Shown here: piece by piece, positions 22,909 to 33,286 of the stretch
Layout of the letters: every line of letters begins with the position of its first letter
How positions within the stretch are numbered: the first letter of the stretch is position 1
NCBI GenBank assembly: GCA_019059635.1
Contig: JAGVRJ010000003.1
Span: 868,001-932,000 of the forward strand
Direction: 5' to 3'
DNA length: 64,000 bases
From: Proales similis
Lineage: Eukaryota; Rotifera; Eurotatoria; Ploima; Proalidae
Notes under the pieces: model-generated
Seen by the model: the letters and a program-made list of their open reading frames with translations, nothing else
Told to the model about the DNA's origin: nothing
Database searches by the model: none
Translations under genes and position numbers: made by a program

Positions 22909-25776
22909 CTATTCGTTGATCTCTCTAGGCCTTATTGCTCTTCGGCTGTGACGTGCCTGAAGCTCAATACCACTTTTCGTTTCGAGCTTTGAGGGCTGAA
23001 GTTCTCTCGGTCCATGACCGCCAATCCCACTCACTGTCCGAAGCTGCCGGGCCCTCTTCGGAATCGTGTCGTTCGGTTTATTGAACTATCAGACCGATCA
23101 CAGGATGAGTTTAAATTCGACTTGTTTTTCTTCACCTAACTTTTTCACTTACGAGGGTTCGGGGCTTGGTTATTGACTCTCTAAATCGGCGAGGCGGCTT
23201 CTTTTCCGGATTGTCAGATCGCATGTGTTTCACGATGCAGAACAGCACCAGACCGTTGAAGAGCAAGAACACGATCGCGAACAGCAAAATCGCCCACCAG
23301 TACGTCTTCAAAGGAATCCTTTCTTACTCAAAAGAACTTGGTTAACAAGAAAACGAGTAGCTTACCACAGCAAAAGTTTGAATGTCCCTGATTGTGATAC
23401 TCTGCGGGCTCAAGAGTGTCCGAGCCAGTTTGCCTAGTACACCTTCGGAATTCGCTGGTCGACATCTTCCGAATATGTCACAGTATCCTTGAGTTCCAGC
23501 ACATGGCGAGCCTGCGAAAATGAGATCCTTATTGGCGAACATAAATTGAACAGCGTCTCTCTTTACCTGGCCGCAAGGTATAGCCGGTGTTGGTGATCTG
23601 TCCGCCGAAATTGGGAATATTGGCCGTATCTCGACATTGGAAACCGGTCAGTGCTGGTATTTGTTGCTTTTCATCAGCCGACGTAGATGCGTGGGATATT
23701 TTAATTCACTTACATCCATTACAAGCTAGATTGCACAATGCCAGTTTGTTCACGCTCGGGTCATTCAAATCTCCCTCCAGTGAGCATTGTTGCATTCCGT
23801 ACAGCTCACAAATAGAGCCAGTGCATTCGCCATTTCGGCACAGTTGAGTGCCTCCATTACAAGTGGTGTTGTCTGGTTTGAAGAAAGTGTTGCTGGTGAT
23901 CGGGCAGGACGCACTCACACCCGAGCATGTGATGTCAGCCAGGCAGTCAGTGCTGGCCAAGCACACGCTTCCCAGCTGAAGGAACGAGCAAGTCGTGCTG
24001 CAGCAAGGCCCTTGGCTTGGACTGCATTGGGCGGTCGCTGTGAGCTGACACGTGGCGCTATTGCAGCAAGTGTCTGTGCACTCGTCGGGAAAGCCGCAGT
24101 CACATTCCTCATTTGCTTCAACCACTTGATTGCCGCAGATTGACGCGGCCCTTGTCTCAAGGCAGTTTTGATTTCTCAACACGTACTCGAGCACAGCGCC
24201 CATCTGGAGAATGCTGCAGGTGGAGAATTCGTCGTTGTTTGCTAGATTTCCGGACGTCGCTCGACTGTACATGATAAAGTTTCCGTTGTTCTGATCGCCA
24301 GGCACACACTCGCTCGGATCGTGATTAGAGCCCAGAGAGTGGCCGATCTCGTGGGCCAGAGTGATCTGGTTCACTCGCTGAGGAACTCGCGAGTTGTAAT
24401 TGATCAACGTGATCATGCCACTGTTCAGACTGCGGTCCTCGCCCTGAATGCGAACTCGAGCCTGACAAACACCGCCAGCTGCTTCGTTGGGCGTGGCCAG
24501 CCAGGCAAGACCCAGAGTTCCATCGCCAAAATCTCGCGCAGTAAAAGCCACTCCAAGGCAGTAGCTTGAGTAGTCATCTAATGAAACAAAATTCAAAAAC
24601 GTGGTCGGATCCAAATAACTGGAGCAAAGATTTCGATCGGCCGCGTTCAGGTTCGAGCCTGTCGATGCACAGTCAGACTGTTTTATTATCTAGAGGAGAA
24701 CATCAAATCAGACAAACAGGCGCTTCATTTTTTTTTTTTTCGTTTAATCAGACTTACTCTGATTCTTTTTATCTGAAAGTCAAGTCCGTTCAGGAGCGAT
24801 TGGGCAGTGGTGTTGGATGGGAAAGAGATTGTGTTGAAAATCTCGTTCAAAGAAGCGACTTGCTGATTGAGATAAAAGAGCAAGTAGTTCTCTGTCGATT
24901 TGGCATCCTATTCAAATTCGATCCGAGCTAATTAGAACGAGCAGCATAAAGAAAAGAGAGCGTCCTTAGTACCTTGTTTCCTTCTCTTTGAAATATGTAA
25001 TCATAAAGGACTGGATCGACTTTGAGAAATAGGCCGCAGACATTGCGGCCATTTGGAAAAAAGGTCTGAGTTTGACGCTTTTCTCGATTGAGCTCAGAAT
25101 GAATTCGATGCACCAGAGATGGATGACCAGCAACGGGCGATGGATCGAGCGCTGGCCCTTTCATCACTTTGCAAGAGTCGACCGACTCTTCTTTATGGAC
25201 TAAATCGTTCTGATGATAGATGACTGCGTCTGATTGGCTGTCCGGATCGTGAGCTTTGGCCGCTTCGATGTAAAACTTTCCGTCTTTTTGAGACTGAATG
25301 GTTCCGACGAATACGCCGTCGATAATCGCTCCTTGCACCTTTGAGCTGCCCGGTTCGTCGACTAGTTCGCCCTCGTATAAACTCAGATCTGCCTGCGAGC
25401 CACTCTTGTCGGCATATTCAATTACTCGTTTGTCAATAATTAGGCTTTTGCTTGTCGGCCGCAATATCAAGCCAAACTCTCTGTTTAGGAAGATGAGAAT
25501 TTTTCAGGCCTGAGAAAGTTCAGCGAAACAGTCTTACTTTCCATGGGCGTTGAAGAATAGATCAATGTGATCGTCGATAGAACGCCTCACTCTCGCATGC
25601 TTTTCTCTCAAGCCCGAGGCTTCGTAAGAAATATAAGAGGCCTTGCGTAGAAATCTACTCTCAACTGGTGAACGCTGTTAAAACGACCCAAATGATACTG
25701 CTAAGATGACCGATGACTTACTTGCAGTACAAAATGGAGCAAACGCCAGACACAGTAAAAAGAGGTGTCGCATCAT
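22909..25776 (-). CDS. ADAM10: ADAM10/Kuzbanian-type membrane metalloprotease
   Basis: Exons from the start: 25722–25776, 25538–25664, 24973–25480, 24758–24907, 23714–24677, 23567–23653, 23366–23511, 23153–23305 and 22909–23085; 2,367 nt, 788 residues, all in phase. A signal peptide (MMRHLFLLCLAFAPF) leads into a prodomain ending at a furin-type REKR. The protease domain has the zinc motif HEIGHSLGSNHD and Met-turn FIMYSRATSG. The disintegrin domain (EECDCGFPDEC) and ADAM10-type Cys-rich segment follow, then a transmembrane helix starting WWAILLFAIVFLL and a basic, Pro-containing cytoplasmic tail. ADAM10 sheds Notch, its ligands and other surface proteins. The absence of an EGF domain and the length (human 748) favour ADAM10 over other ADAMs. 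Confidence 0.95.
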
Positions 25777-26234
25777 TTCCGCTAGCCGACGGTGGCGACC
25801 AATCTCTTAGGAATTTCACAGCAAATATGAGAGATAAAAGTGTGCGCGCAAGTGCTTTGGGTCCACTTTGCGTCTGAGACAATCGCACAAGATTAGCAGT
25901 GGCAGAAATTGTTACTAACGTTATTTACAAGCCGGTTACCGAGCGTAACCATGCGAACGTTTCAATTTTGTTTTATTGATTATGCCGAGCAAGAGCGCTC
26001 TTTATACGTCAAGTAGAAATGCATGCGCCATTGGCTAGGAGCAATTCTACGGTCTTACAACAAATAGAACATACTCCAAGCAGCAATTCATGTTTGTTTA
26101 CATAAGAAAACCAAGTGAAAACACGATTTTTTTTAAACACAATTTAGGAGCCTTTCTTTATTTGGCCGAGCGCACAGCCGATTTGATTATGAGAGTGGCA
26201 ACTGAGAGCTTCGGATTTTCTGTTCGCAGCACAA
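25777..26234. other. Interval between ADAM10 start and PARL end
   Basis: Contains ADAM10 upstream sequence and the PARL 3' end on the minus strand (AATAAA at 26157–26162). No exon is seen. Confidence 0.5.
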
Positions 26235-27622
26235 TCAGCCACGGCGCTCTTTCCATTCTCTTTCAATTCGCTTGTAGTAGTGTTGTAGAAACGAGGTTCC
26301 GTGCTGATAGAAGAGGCTTTGTGAATGGACGCAAGTTTTAAACGCAGTTTTGCACTTGTTGCTTGTCTCAATTGCTTACTAGCTGAACAAGACGCCGCCG
26401 AGGTGTGCCGCATTGTCCAACTTTCCAAAGCGAGCGAGCATGCAGACAAGATCGAAAGACACGAGGCCAATCAAAAGCTGAAGTGTTTCGAATTTCTGAT
26501 AAAACAGAACGACAAGGAAAGGAGAAGAGAAAAGGCCGCTCACTTTTGACGCCTCTATTGGATAGGGGATGGGAAACACGTAGAAGCTTTGACTCGGCTG
26601 CACGAAGCTGACCAGAGCAAAGCAAGCGATCACTGAGCCCGACTAGAAGAATTGAGAATTCACTGATGACTGTAGAGAAACTTGGTAAAAAACGGTGGAC
26701 TTGCCGCGCCAAGGCTGTGTCTGGATGCGCTTTTCAGCAAAGTTCGACCTAATCTGGAGAAAAATGAAGCAGCTACGCCTGCGTGTGATCACGAAATGTT
26801 TAAGGCAAACAACGAGCCGTTGAGAAGAGAAAGCCAAGTTTACCCGCCGAGAGATAGAACGCGAGAAAAGCTTCAGGCATGCGGCTGAGGGACACGCTCA
26901 GTATTTCGGACATACTGTACAATGCGAACATGTTGAAGGCCAGATGGAGGAAGCTGTAGTGACTGAATGTCGAGAGAAGCATCGGAGCCAGCGCTTCTAA
27001 AATAAGCGTTGCTCGCTTAGCGTCTATTCTCTTGCAGAATGGCAGTTTCATTGCAACTCACTCGTTTTGTAGTCGAGAAGAAAATATTTTGTCATAAGGG
27101 CTGAGTTGGTAGTGCGCCAGGCAAGAAACACCAGCACATTGGTGAATATTATGCCGACCACAATTTTTTTCACATCCGGCATCTGATTCCATTGAGTGTT
27201 GATCTGAGTGAGAATTTCTCAATTTTCTATCGAAGTTTTTGTTTTTTAAAATCTTTGACTCACAAACGAGCGAAGTTCGCCGAGTTTTTCTGAAAACGCT
27301 CTTCTACTCCGATCGGCCAGCTGACGTCGGCGTTCGACATTTACCAATTTGGCTGTGGTGAAGCTCACTACGGTGAACTAAAAGTGAGCCACCGACGGCC
27401 AAGGTTATTTCTAAGAATAAGACCTAACAAAGCGAATGGAATATTTACTCCAGCTGCAAAAACAGCAGATCGAACAAGTATGGACACGGATCCTGGTTCG
27501 CCCGAGCTAAATCGGCTGCTTTTGAACTCATCGAGCCGATGTCGGCTGAAGCTGACTCTTGATTGAACGAGCTTTTTGGATTGTTGCTTTAAAAGCTGTG
27601 AGGTAAGGGCCAAAAATCGCAT
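26235..27622 (-). CDS. PARL: Mitochondrial rhomboid protease PARL
   Basis: Eight exons from the start: 27449–27622, 27264–27377, 27062–27203, 26844–26996, 26705–26778, 26544–26642, 26380–26495 and 26235–26316; 954 nt, 317 residues, in phase throughout. The N-terminus is basic and Ser-rich with few acids, as expected for mitochondrial import. The rhomboid core has MLLSTFSHYSFLHLAFNMF, the catalytic serine in LGASGS and the catalytic histidine in DNAAHLGG. The tail (QHGTSFLQHYYKRIEREW) matches PARL. PARL cleaves PINK1 and PGAM5 in the inner membrane. The intron at 26643–26704 starts GC rather than GT and interrupts the codons around the catalytic serine; only this donor restores the GASG motif. 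Confidence 0.93.
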
Positions 27623-27795
27623 CGGCGTCCGATCGAGCTCTGTCTTGCTTCTTATTATCTCAATTATTCACTTGTGCTTTTCTTTCTTGCGTATAGTGAG
27701 TGCAGACTTTTGTTGAACAAGGCATTTGCGTGCAACAAATGTCTTTAGTGAAATATTGCTTCGATATTGCGTCTTTTTTGATTGCCAGAGCTTTA

Positions 27796-28065
27796 TTAGA
27801 ACGATAGGTTCAGTATCCAATACCAAACGAACAGAGTGAAAAAGAGAATTAGAAAAATGAACAGAGGCTGAGAAGCTATATCCCAAAAGAGCTTGTCACC
27901 GGACGCATCGTAGTCCACTTGTTCCATTTTGCTCATTTGATTGTCGACTTCATCATCTGGACTGCCTTCTAGCAACAGCGATTGGTGTTCGTCTGTGTCC
28001 GAGAAAGCGTTCAACTCGTTCGGTCTACTAAAGCTGCGTCGTCCCACAAATACTTGGCCAGTCAT
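27796..28065 (-). CDS. Small tail-anchored membrane protein, family unrecognised
   Basis: An intronless frame of 89 residues. The first 60 are polar and acidic (FSDTDEHQSLLLEGSPDDE), with an SRPNE motif near the start. A single hydrophobic helix at about residues 67–88 (PLFIFLILFFTLFVWYWILN) lies at the very C-terminus, followed by only a couple of residues. This is the topology of a tail-anchored protein inserted post-translationally into the ER or another organelle. There is no SNARE heptad pattern, although its downstream neighbours on this strand are R-SNAREs. It sits about 170 bp from PARL. I do not recognise the family. Confidence 0.6.
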   Translation of the reverse strand: MTGQVFVGRRSFSRPNELNAFSDTDEHQSLLLEGSPDDEVDNQMSKMEQVDYDASGDKLFWDIASQPLFIFLILFFTLFVWYWILNLSF

Positions 28066-28232
28066 TCTACAACCAAATCGTTCAAGGCCAAGGCTGAATA
28101 AAACTCAATCGTTTGTTGTTCGAGGCATTTACTAATTAAATTATGGTGAAAGTTAAATAGACAATCAAAAGATAAACGCTCAGGTCCGAGAAGATAAGAT
28201 TGAATAGAATCTGTTTGAGTTGTTTGGTCGCT

Positions 28233-28643
28233 TTAATTTTTGTTTGAATTATTGCGGTGATCATCATCATCTTTCCTGCTGGTCGAAGCCACAATCACGA
28301 TCACAATCGAGGCGACAATGCTCAGAACGATAAGAGTGAGAATGATTGTCATTAAAATGTTCTTGTTTCGATAATAATTTTTCACGCGGCGACTCGATCT
28401 CTGGAATTGGTTCGCACCTGTTGCCAGACTGTCAGCATTGTTCTCAAGGTTGGTCAAGTTGTGGTCACGTTCTAGCACTCGTTCGAAATTCTGCTGCATG
28501 ATTTTGGTCACATCTTCCACTTGACGCTTGTTCTCAGCTATCTGAAGGTCAATTGTGCTCACGTTTGCCTCTTTGGGCTCTTGCTCTGGTTTTTGCGCTT
28601 CCGCACCAGTGACTGAGTCATGCATCATTTCGGCTCTTTGCAA
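28233..28643 (-). CDS. Synaptobrevin/VAMP-type R-SNARE (copy a)
   Basis: A single-exon gene for 136 residues. A variable polar N-terminus leads into a complete R-SNARE motif (QVEDVTKIMQQNFERVLERD), with the zero-layer Arg at the R of VLERD, then a basic juxtamembrane stretch and one C-terminal transmembrane helix. Unusually, about 18 residues follow the helix, including an acidic KDDDD run; typical VAMPs stop soon after the membrane. R-SNAREs sit on transport vesicles and pair with Q-SNAREs to drive fusion. It is the first of three VAMP-like genes in a row on this strand. Confidence 0.9.
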   Translation of the reverse strand: MQRAEMMHDSVTGAEAQKPEQEPKEANVSTIDLQIAENKRQVEDVTKIMQQNFERVLERDHNLTNLENNADSLATGANQFQRSSRRVKNYYRNKNILMTIILTLIVLSIVASIVIVIVASTSRKDDDDHRNNSNKN

Positions 28644-29073
28644 ACAATTTTTCCGACACTAAATCAAGAGCCTGATTTGAATGTTCGAATTATGTCAGAG
28701 AAAAGCCGAGACAAGAAACGTTGCTAAGCAAGCCGGCATTTTTCGTCTCGTTTCAGTGGCCAATCTAAAACGCTTTCCCAATCAAACCGAATGATGTAAT
28801 TGCAAAGCGAACGGCTTTTATTAAGCCAATCAAACTCCTTCTTCTCTATGTATAATGAAACTTTGTTCGCGTTATTTTCGGCTGTTTCGTTTATTCGGAT
28901 TTTATTTCTCAAGCCAAATTGAACACTTTTTTTTTCTGTTAACAAAGATTCAACAAGCCACTGAGACTGAGAAAAAGATAAAGATTGAATAAAAAATGTG
29001 GAAGTCAATCAGCAAGTAGATGAGTTTCAAGGATAATGACAGATCAATGACAGAAAATGAAGCGCTGATGAGC
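28644..29073. other. Spacer between VAMP copies a and b
   Basis: AT-rich, with no exon supported. Presumably contains the copy a promoter and the copy b 3' UTR. Confidence 0.4.
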
Positions 29074-29415
29074 TTAGTTTCGATTTTTCATCGTGATTAT
29101 GATTGCCAGAAGTATGCCGGTAATGATAAGCACAATCAAAGCGACGAGTATTATGGTCCACTTGTAGTTCTTGCACTGGTACATACGTCTGGTTCGCTGC
29201 GACGTGGTCTTGAACTGATTGGCATTTGTCTCCAGGTTTTGCGCATTGTTCTCAAGCCGAGTCAGATTTATGTCACGTTCGAGCGCCTTTTCAATATTCT
29301 GCTGCATGATTCTGGTCACATCCTGCACTTGGCGTCTGTTCTCTTCAATTTTAAGGTCAATGCTGTTCACTTTGACCTCATTCATTCCTTGAGTCCTATT
29401 ATTCATTGCTTCCAA
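29074..29415 (-). CDS. Synaptobrevin/VAMP-type R-SNARE (copy b)
   Basis: Intronless, 113 residues. The R-SNARE motif (QVQDVTRIMQQNIEKALERD) retains the zero-layer Arg and is very close to copy a. It is followed by an RTRRMYQCKNYKW juxtamembrane region like that of neuronal VAMPs and a transmembrane helix ending in KNRN. The lumenal tail is very short, as usual for the family. The close match to copy a and the same strand point to tandem duplication. Confidence 0.92.
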   Translation of the reverse strand: MEAMNNRTQGMNEVKVNSIDLKIEENRRQVQDVTRIMQQNIEKALERDINLTRLENNAQNLETNANQFKTTSQRTRRMYQCKNYKWTIILVALIVLIITGILLAIIITMKNRN

Positions 29416-29891
29416 TTTCTCCTCGCTTGTCTTTCTGCTTTTGTTTTGATTTTTCTTTTCGTTTTGGTTTTCAAATGTTGAAATTATGCTGCTTGGCGAA
29501 AATGACGAATCGGGCCTCTTTTTATGCTTCTACATCACTTGGCTCTTCTCCCTTGCCTCATTCTTTCCCTCCCCCTACCTCTCTCTCTCTCTCCTCCATT
29601 TCTATAATTCTCTCGATTAGCTCACCTCTACTTCAAGCTTCAATGGCTCTGCTTTAAAATTATGAATTACTTTTTTTTTCGCATCCTCAATGCCAACCTG
29701 TAGCACAGCGTGCACACACTTACATAGCTACATAAAGTATGGAAATGCACGGAGTGAAACCAAACCCGCATCCGAATGAACGCAGACTGGCCTCTAAAAA
29801 TTATCAGAAAATTCTATCGGAAGAGCTTGTTTGAGTCTTGAATGATGTTTCCTTTATTACGTTCCGAACATGATGGCTTCGTTCGATTCTT
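29416..29891. other. Spacer between VAMP copies b and c, with a CT tract
   Basis: Pyrimidine-rich on the plus strand, including a (CT)n run at about 29579–29592, immediately upstream of copy b. No exon is seen. Confidence 0.4.
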
Positions 29892-30212
29892 TCAGATGCG
29901 GCTTTTAATCGAAAGAATGACCAACACAACTGCGATAATAACGAGCACAACAGTGAATAGAGCAAGAAGTGACCATTTTAACTGATTCCGCTTGGCTCGG
30001 GCGTTCACATTTCTGGCGCCTTCAAATAGACTTTTACTATCGTTTTCTAGCCTTTGCGATTGATTCTCCAAATGTATCAGGTCGAGTTGTCGTTTGAAAG
30101 CGCGGTCAAGAACATCGCTCAGAATTATTCTCAAGTCGCTCGCTTTGCGCTTTGTCTGATCTATTTTCGGATCGGCTTTGCGCTCCGTACTTCTGTTCTT
30201 CCACTCTTTCAT
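29892..30212 (-). CDS. Divergent VAMP-like R-SNARE (copy c)
   Basis: Intronless, 106 residues. When aligned with copies a and b from the membrane side, the motif keeps the zero-layer Arg (AFKRQLDLIHLENQSQRLE), but most other heptad positions have changed. The N-terminus is basic and short, and the membrane segment is Val/Leu/Ile-rich. It is shorter and far more diverged than its neighbours, so it may pair with different partners or may be losing function. No frame disruption is seen. Confidence 0.75.
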   Translation of the reverse strand: MKEWKNRSTERKADPKIDQTKRKASDLRIILSDVLDRAFKRQLDLIHLENQSQRLENDSKSLFEGARNVNARAKRNQLKWSLLALFTVVLVIIAVVLVILSIKSRI

Positions 30213-30396
30213 GCCCTAGTGTTTGTCGATTTTCGGTTTGAATTGACAAAGAAAAGCCTTCAAGTCAATAAGGAGCCATAACAGCTAGAAATACTCGACT
30301 ATTTATTCAGACATTGATGAGCATTGATAGAAAATTAGAAAGAAATCCATTAGTGTTATGAGCCATTACATTCTGAGGTCCATTTGTCAAAACTGA

Positions 30397-30803
30397 CTAT
30401 GTGCCCATCTGCCACTGACACATGTGCGAGAATAAGAAACAAACTGGTGCTTGATTGAAAGTTGGAAAAATTGAAATAAAACACTCATACCTTAAGGCCA
30501 TCGCCAGACGTGTGCGTTTGGCCAGCCTTGTCCATTTGCTCTCGCTTGGCCTGGTTTCGCTTGAAGCTTTCAACGTTCTGAATGCCGCGTGACTCTTGTT
30601 TACGCATGCGCTCTTCAGCGGCCTGGGCTTGAAGCTGTCTGAGATTATCCTATTTGCGTCCAAGTTTGAATTGTTTTTCTCGACCGTCGAGCAAAATTTA
30701 ATTTTCTCTTAAACAAACCAAGTACCCGTGTGTATCGTTCGCTGGCCGTCTCTTCTTGTTCAGACGAACTCGATCCAAAGCAGCTGGAACACAGCAAACC
30801 CAT
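30397..30803 (-). CDS. SVIP: Small VCP/p97-interacting protein
   Basis: Exons from the start: 30726–30803, 30491–30649 and 30397–30414; 255 nt, 84 residues (human about 77). The N-terminus MGLLCSSC has Gly2 and Cys residues suited to myristoylation and palmitoylation, which place SVIP on ER and lysosomal membranes. The VCP-interacting motif R-x5-AA-x2-R is present as RQLQAQAAEER. A SRGIQNVES segment and the C-terminal GLKWQMGT match family members; the last six codons come from an 18-nt exon chosen because it restores this ending. SVIP inhibits ER-associated degradation and supports autophagy through p97. Confidence 0.88.
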
Positions 30804-31006
30804 CCCTTGTTAATTTCGAACAAGCGAATGATTAGGGCGTCTGTGTGTGAGAAACAAGTTGCCTGGCAACTATGCCAGTCAATCTGACAAGAAAGGGATA
30901 AGAGTGAAGACTGGCTGGGTTAAATAATCATTTTGATTAGATGATGCGTCTAAAATTTGTTTTATTCTACAATTTGATGAAATGTATGATTGCATGACTT
31001 TTTTGG

Positions 31007-32652
31007 CTATTTGAACGATTTCAAGTTATTAAATCTCTTTGTCAAATCGTCAAGGTCATCGTCATTTGGCTTGGCCGGCTCATCCAGATCGTGCGGAATA
31101 GACGGCAGACCGAGGTCATCGAACTCGTCGTTGGTGTTCGGCTTTTGTTTTTCGAACGATTGACTCGACTCGTAGCTTGGTGGCCGACTATACTCGCTCT
31201 TTTTCATGTCTCTAAAGTCGGCCGGCGGAGAGTCTTGCTTTGGTGGCAGCGAAGGTGCATTAGGAAATAAGTTTGTCATTCCACCATTGTTGCTGCTGTC
31301 GTCATTGTCGTCATCCTCGTTGAACTCATTGTATTTTCCAATATCGCTTCCTTTGATCTGCAAACGAGAATAGGCATGTGAATCATGAAATTTGAATCAG
31401 GTTAGTCAATCGGGAACGAATATGGTCAGATTTGAGCGAGTGATATTAAGCAATCTGAAGCTTACGTTGAATTTCGCTTGGCTGAAATGGTTCGGAATAT
31501 TAGGACTATAAGAGGGAGGCGGCGACGAATGACCGTCAAAAAAGCCATAAGGCAGCGTTGACGGCAAAGGGGGCGGTTTATTATTATTTTCGTCAGGCTC
31601 GTTTAAGTCAATTAGATCTGACGAACGAGCCTATTCATTGTGCTCGTCATTCAACAAATAACCTCAACTAAATTGTTAGAGAAAATAAGCGTTCTTACGT
31701 CGAATCCGATTGGTCGCGGGATGGCACTTGCGCCTTGGTCTTGACTTGCTCGACTGTTGTTGCGATCTAGAATCTCTTGGGTCTTGTCTTTCAGGCTGAT
31801 CAGTTCTTCTTCGGTTTGGCCATAACGCTAAAAGGCAATTTCACAATTCGTTGAAATTCTCTATCAAAGAGTGAGTTTACCAGCATCGTCTGTTGGTCAG
31901 GCTCATACGGGACTCCATAGTTTTTCGCTATCTCAACCATGTACTGCTCGACAAGCAGCTTAGACGGCGCTTCAAGGCCCAAACGTTTCTTCACTTTGTC
32001 GTTGACGTTGTTTAATGCGTCGCTTTTGCACGCTTCGGCGTAATTTTTGCCATATTTGTGTCCCAATATGGTCGCAATCTTTAAAAGAGGCTCTTCAATT
32101 AAGATCGGTGGGAATGTTCTTGTCTAATTATACCGTCTTGAACTCGAGAACTTCGCTTGAAATTCGCGGAGAGGCCCAGATGATAGTCGCAATCGCTTCG
32201 TCCAGTCCCGGATCCAATTCCCTTGCAATAAAGACTTTGTTAGTTGCAATAAATTGATCAGATCAGACGAGACTAAAACTACTTCATCCGTTCTATGAGA
32301 CCAAATCGAGCGATCAAAAGGTCACAGAACATCTCCAGCCTAATTTAGACAAGTTAATCATCTGAAGAAAGAGCTTATTGTTATGACAGTTACATTTCCA
32401 TTGCTTCGACATAGTCATCTTCTCTGATAATGTGTTCCACTCTAATGCGTGCTCGGTCTGGTTTGTTCGCTCTGATGTAGTCGGCGATTTCGACGCGTGA
32501 TTTCATCGAAAGCTCGGCTTGAAATAGTTGTCACCGTCAGCTGAGCGCAATTCTTGGATAATGATCGACTTCTTACTTTTCTTCTTCTCAAGGAGCTTGA
32601 GCCGTTGAATGGCCAGCTTAAGATTTGTTTTCAATTTCACGTAATTCGACAT
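31007..32652 (-). CDS. IST1: ESCRT-III associated factor IST1
   Basis: Eight exons from the start: 32577–32652, 32394–32517, 32283–32339, 32134–32221, 31881–32078, 31699–31827, 31466–31630 and 31007–31357; 1,188 nt, 395 residues, in phase. The N-terminal helical core includes RIRVEHIIREDDYVEAMEM and IIWASPRISSEV, then EAPSKLLVEQYMVEIAKNYG with the VPYEPD end of the core. The rest is Pro/Asp/Asn-rich linker with PPSY-type motifs, ending in a MIT-interacting motif (DLDDLTKRFNNLKSF) that binds VPS4 and other MIT proteins. IST1 acts in endosomal sorting, cytokinetic abscission and membrane tubule scission. AATAAA is at 30961–30966 on the minus strand. Confidence 0.95.
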
Positions 32653-33286
32653 CTGTTCAGCTTGAATCCAGCAACTGATGCTTTCCTAGCCTCTGATAGG
32701 GACCAAAAGATAGGCGATTAGTCAGAATTAATCAGAACGTTGTTGTTGAACAGGCATTTCTTTTAGGCTTGCCTCTGATTCATTCAGATAATTCAAAACT
32801 TGACAACGCTGTCCTAACTTAACATTTCCGCTGTTTCAACATCCCACGAATGTCTCAAATATTTTCTACTACTCAGACGATGATTTAGAACTTTTGACTT
32901 GTTCCGTTTGCCTTCAAGCAACGAACTTTGTTCGCCTTACAATATTTAGTCTTTATCCTTAATCTGACATTTTCCCACAGTCGGCGATAGTGCTCGCACT
33001 AAAGCTAACACAAACCAGAGAGACATTAAACGACAGATAAGGAAAGTGCTCTGCCAAGTCTTGATTGCCATAAAGCAAATAAGAAATTTAATAAGGTCAA
33101 CGAAACTTTGAAGCAATAAAAAGCACTAAAACGCACCCGCCGCTCTAAAAAAGGCATAGAAACAAAATTACGAGACTTAACTCGACAATTAAACAATTGA
33201 GCAAAAAAAACACACTCACAGCATAAACGAGCTAATCAGTCGAGAGAAAAGACATTTTTTATAATTCAGAAGAAATAGACGAGAAA
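32653..33286. other. Divergent intergenic region IST1/dipeptidase A
   Basis: The two genes start away from each other, 634 bp apart, so both promoters should lie here. AT-rich, with short poly(A) and poly(T) tracts, no clear TATA box and no exon. Confidence 0.45.
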
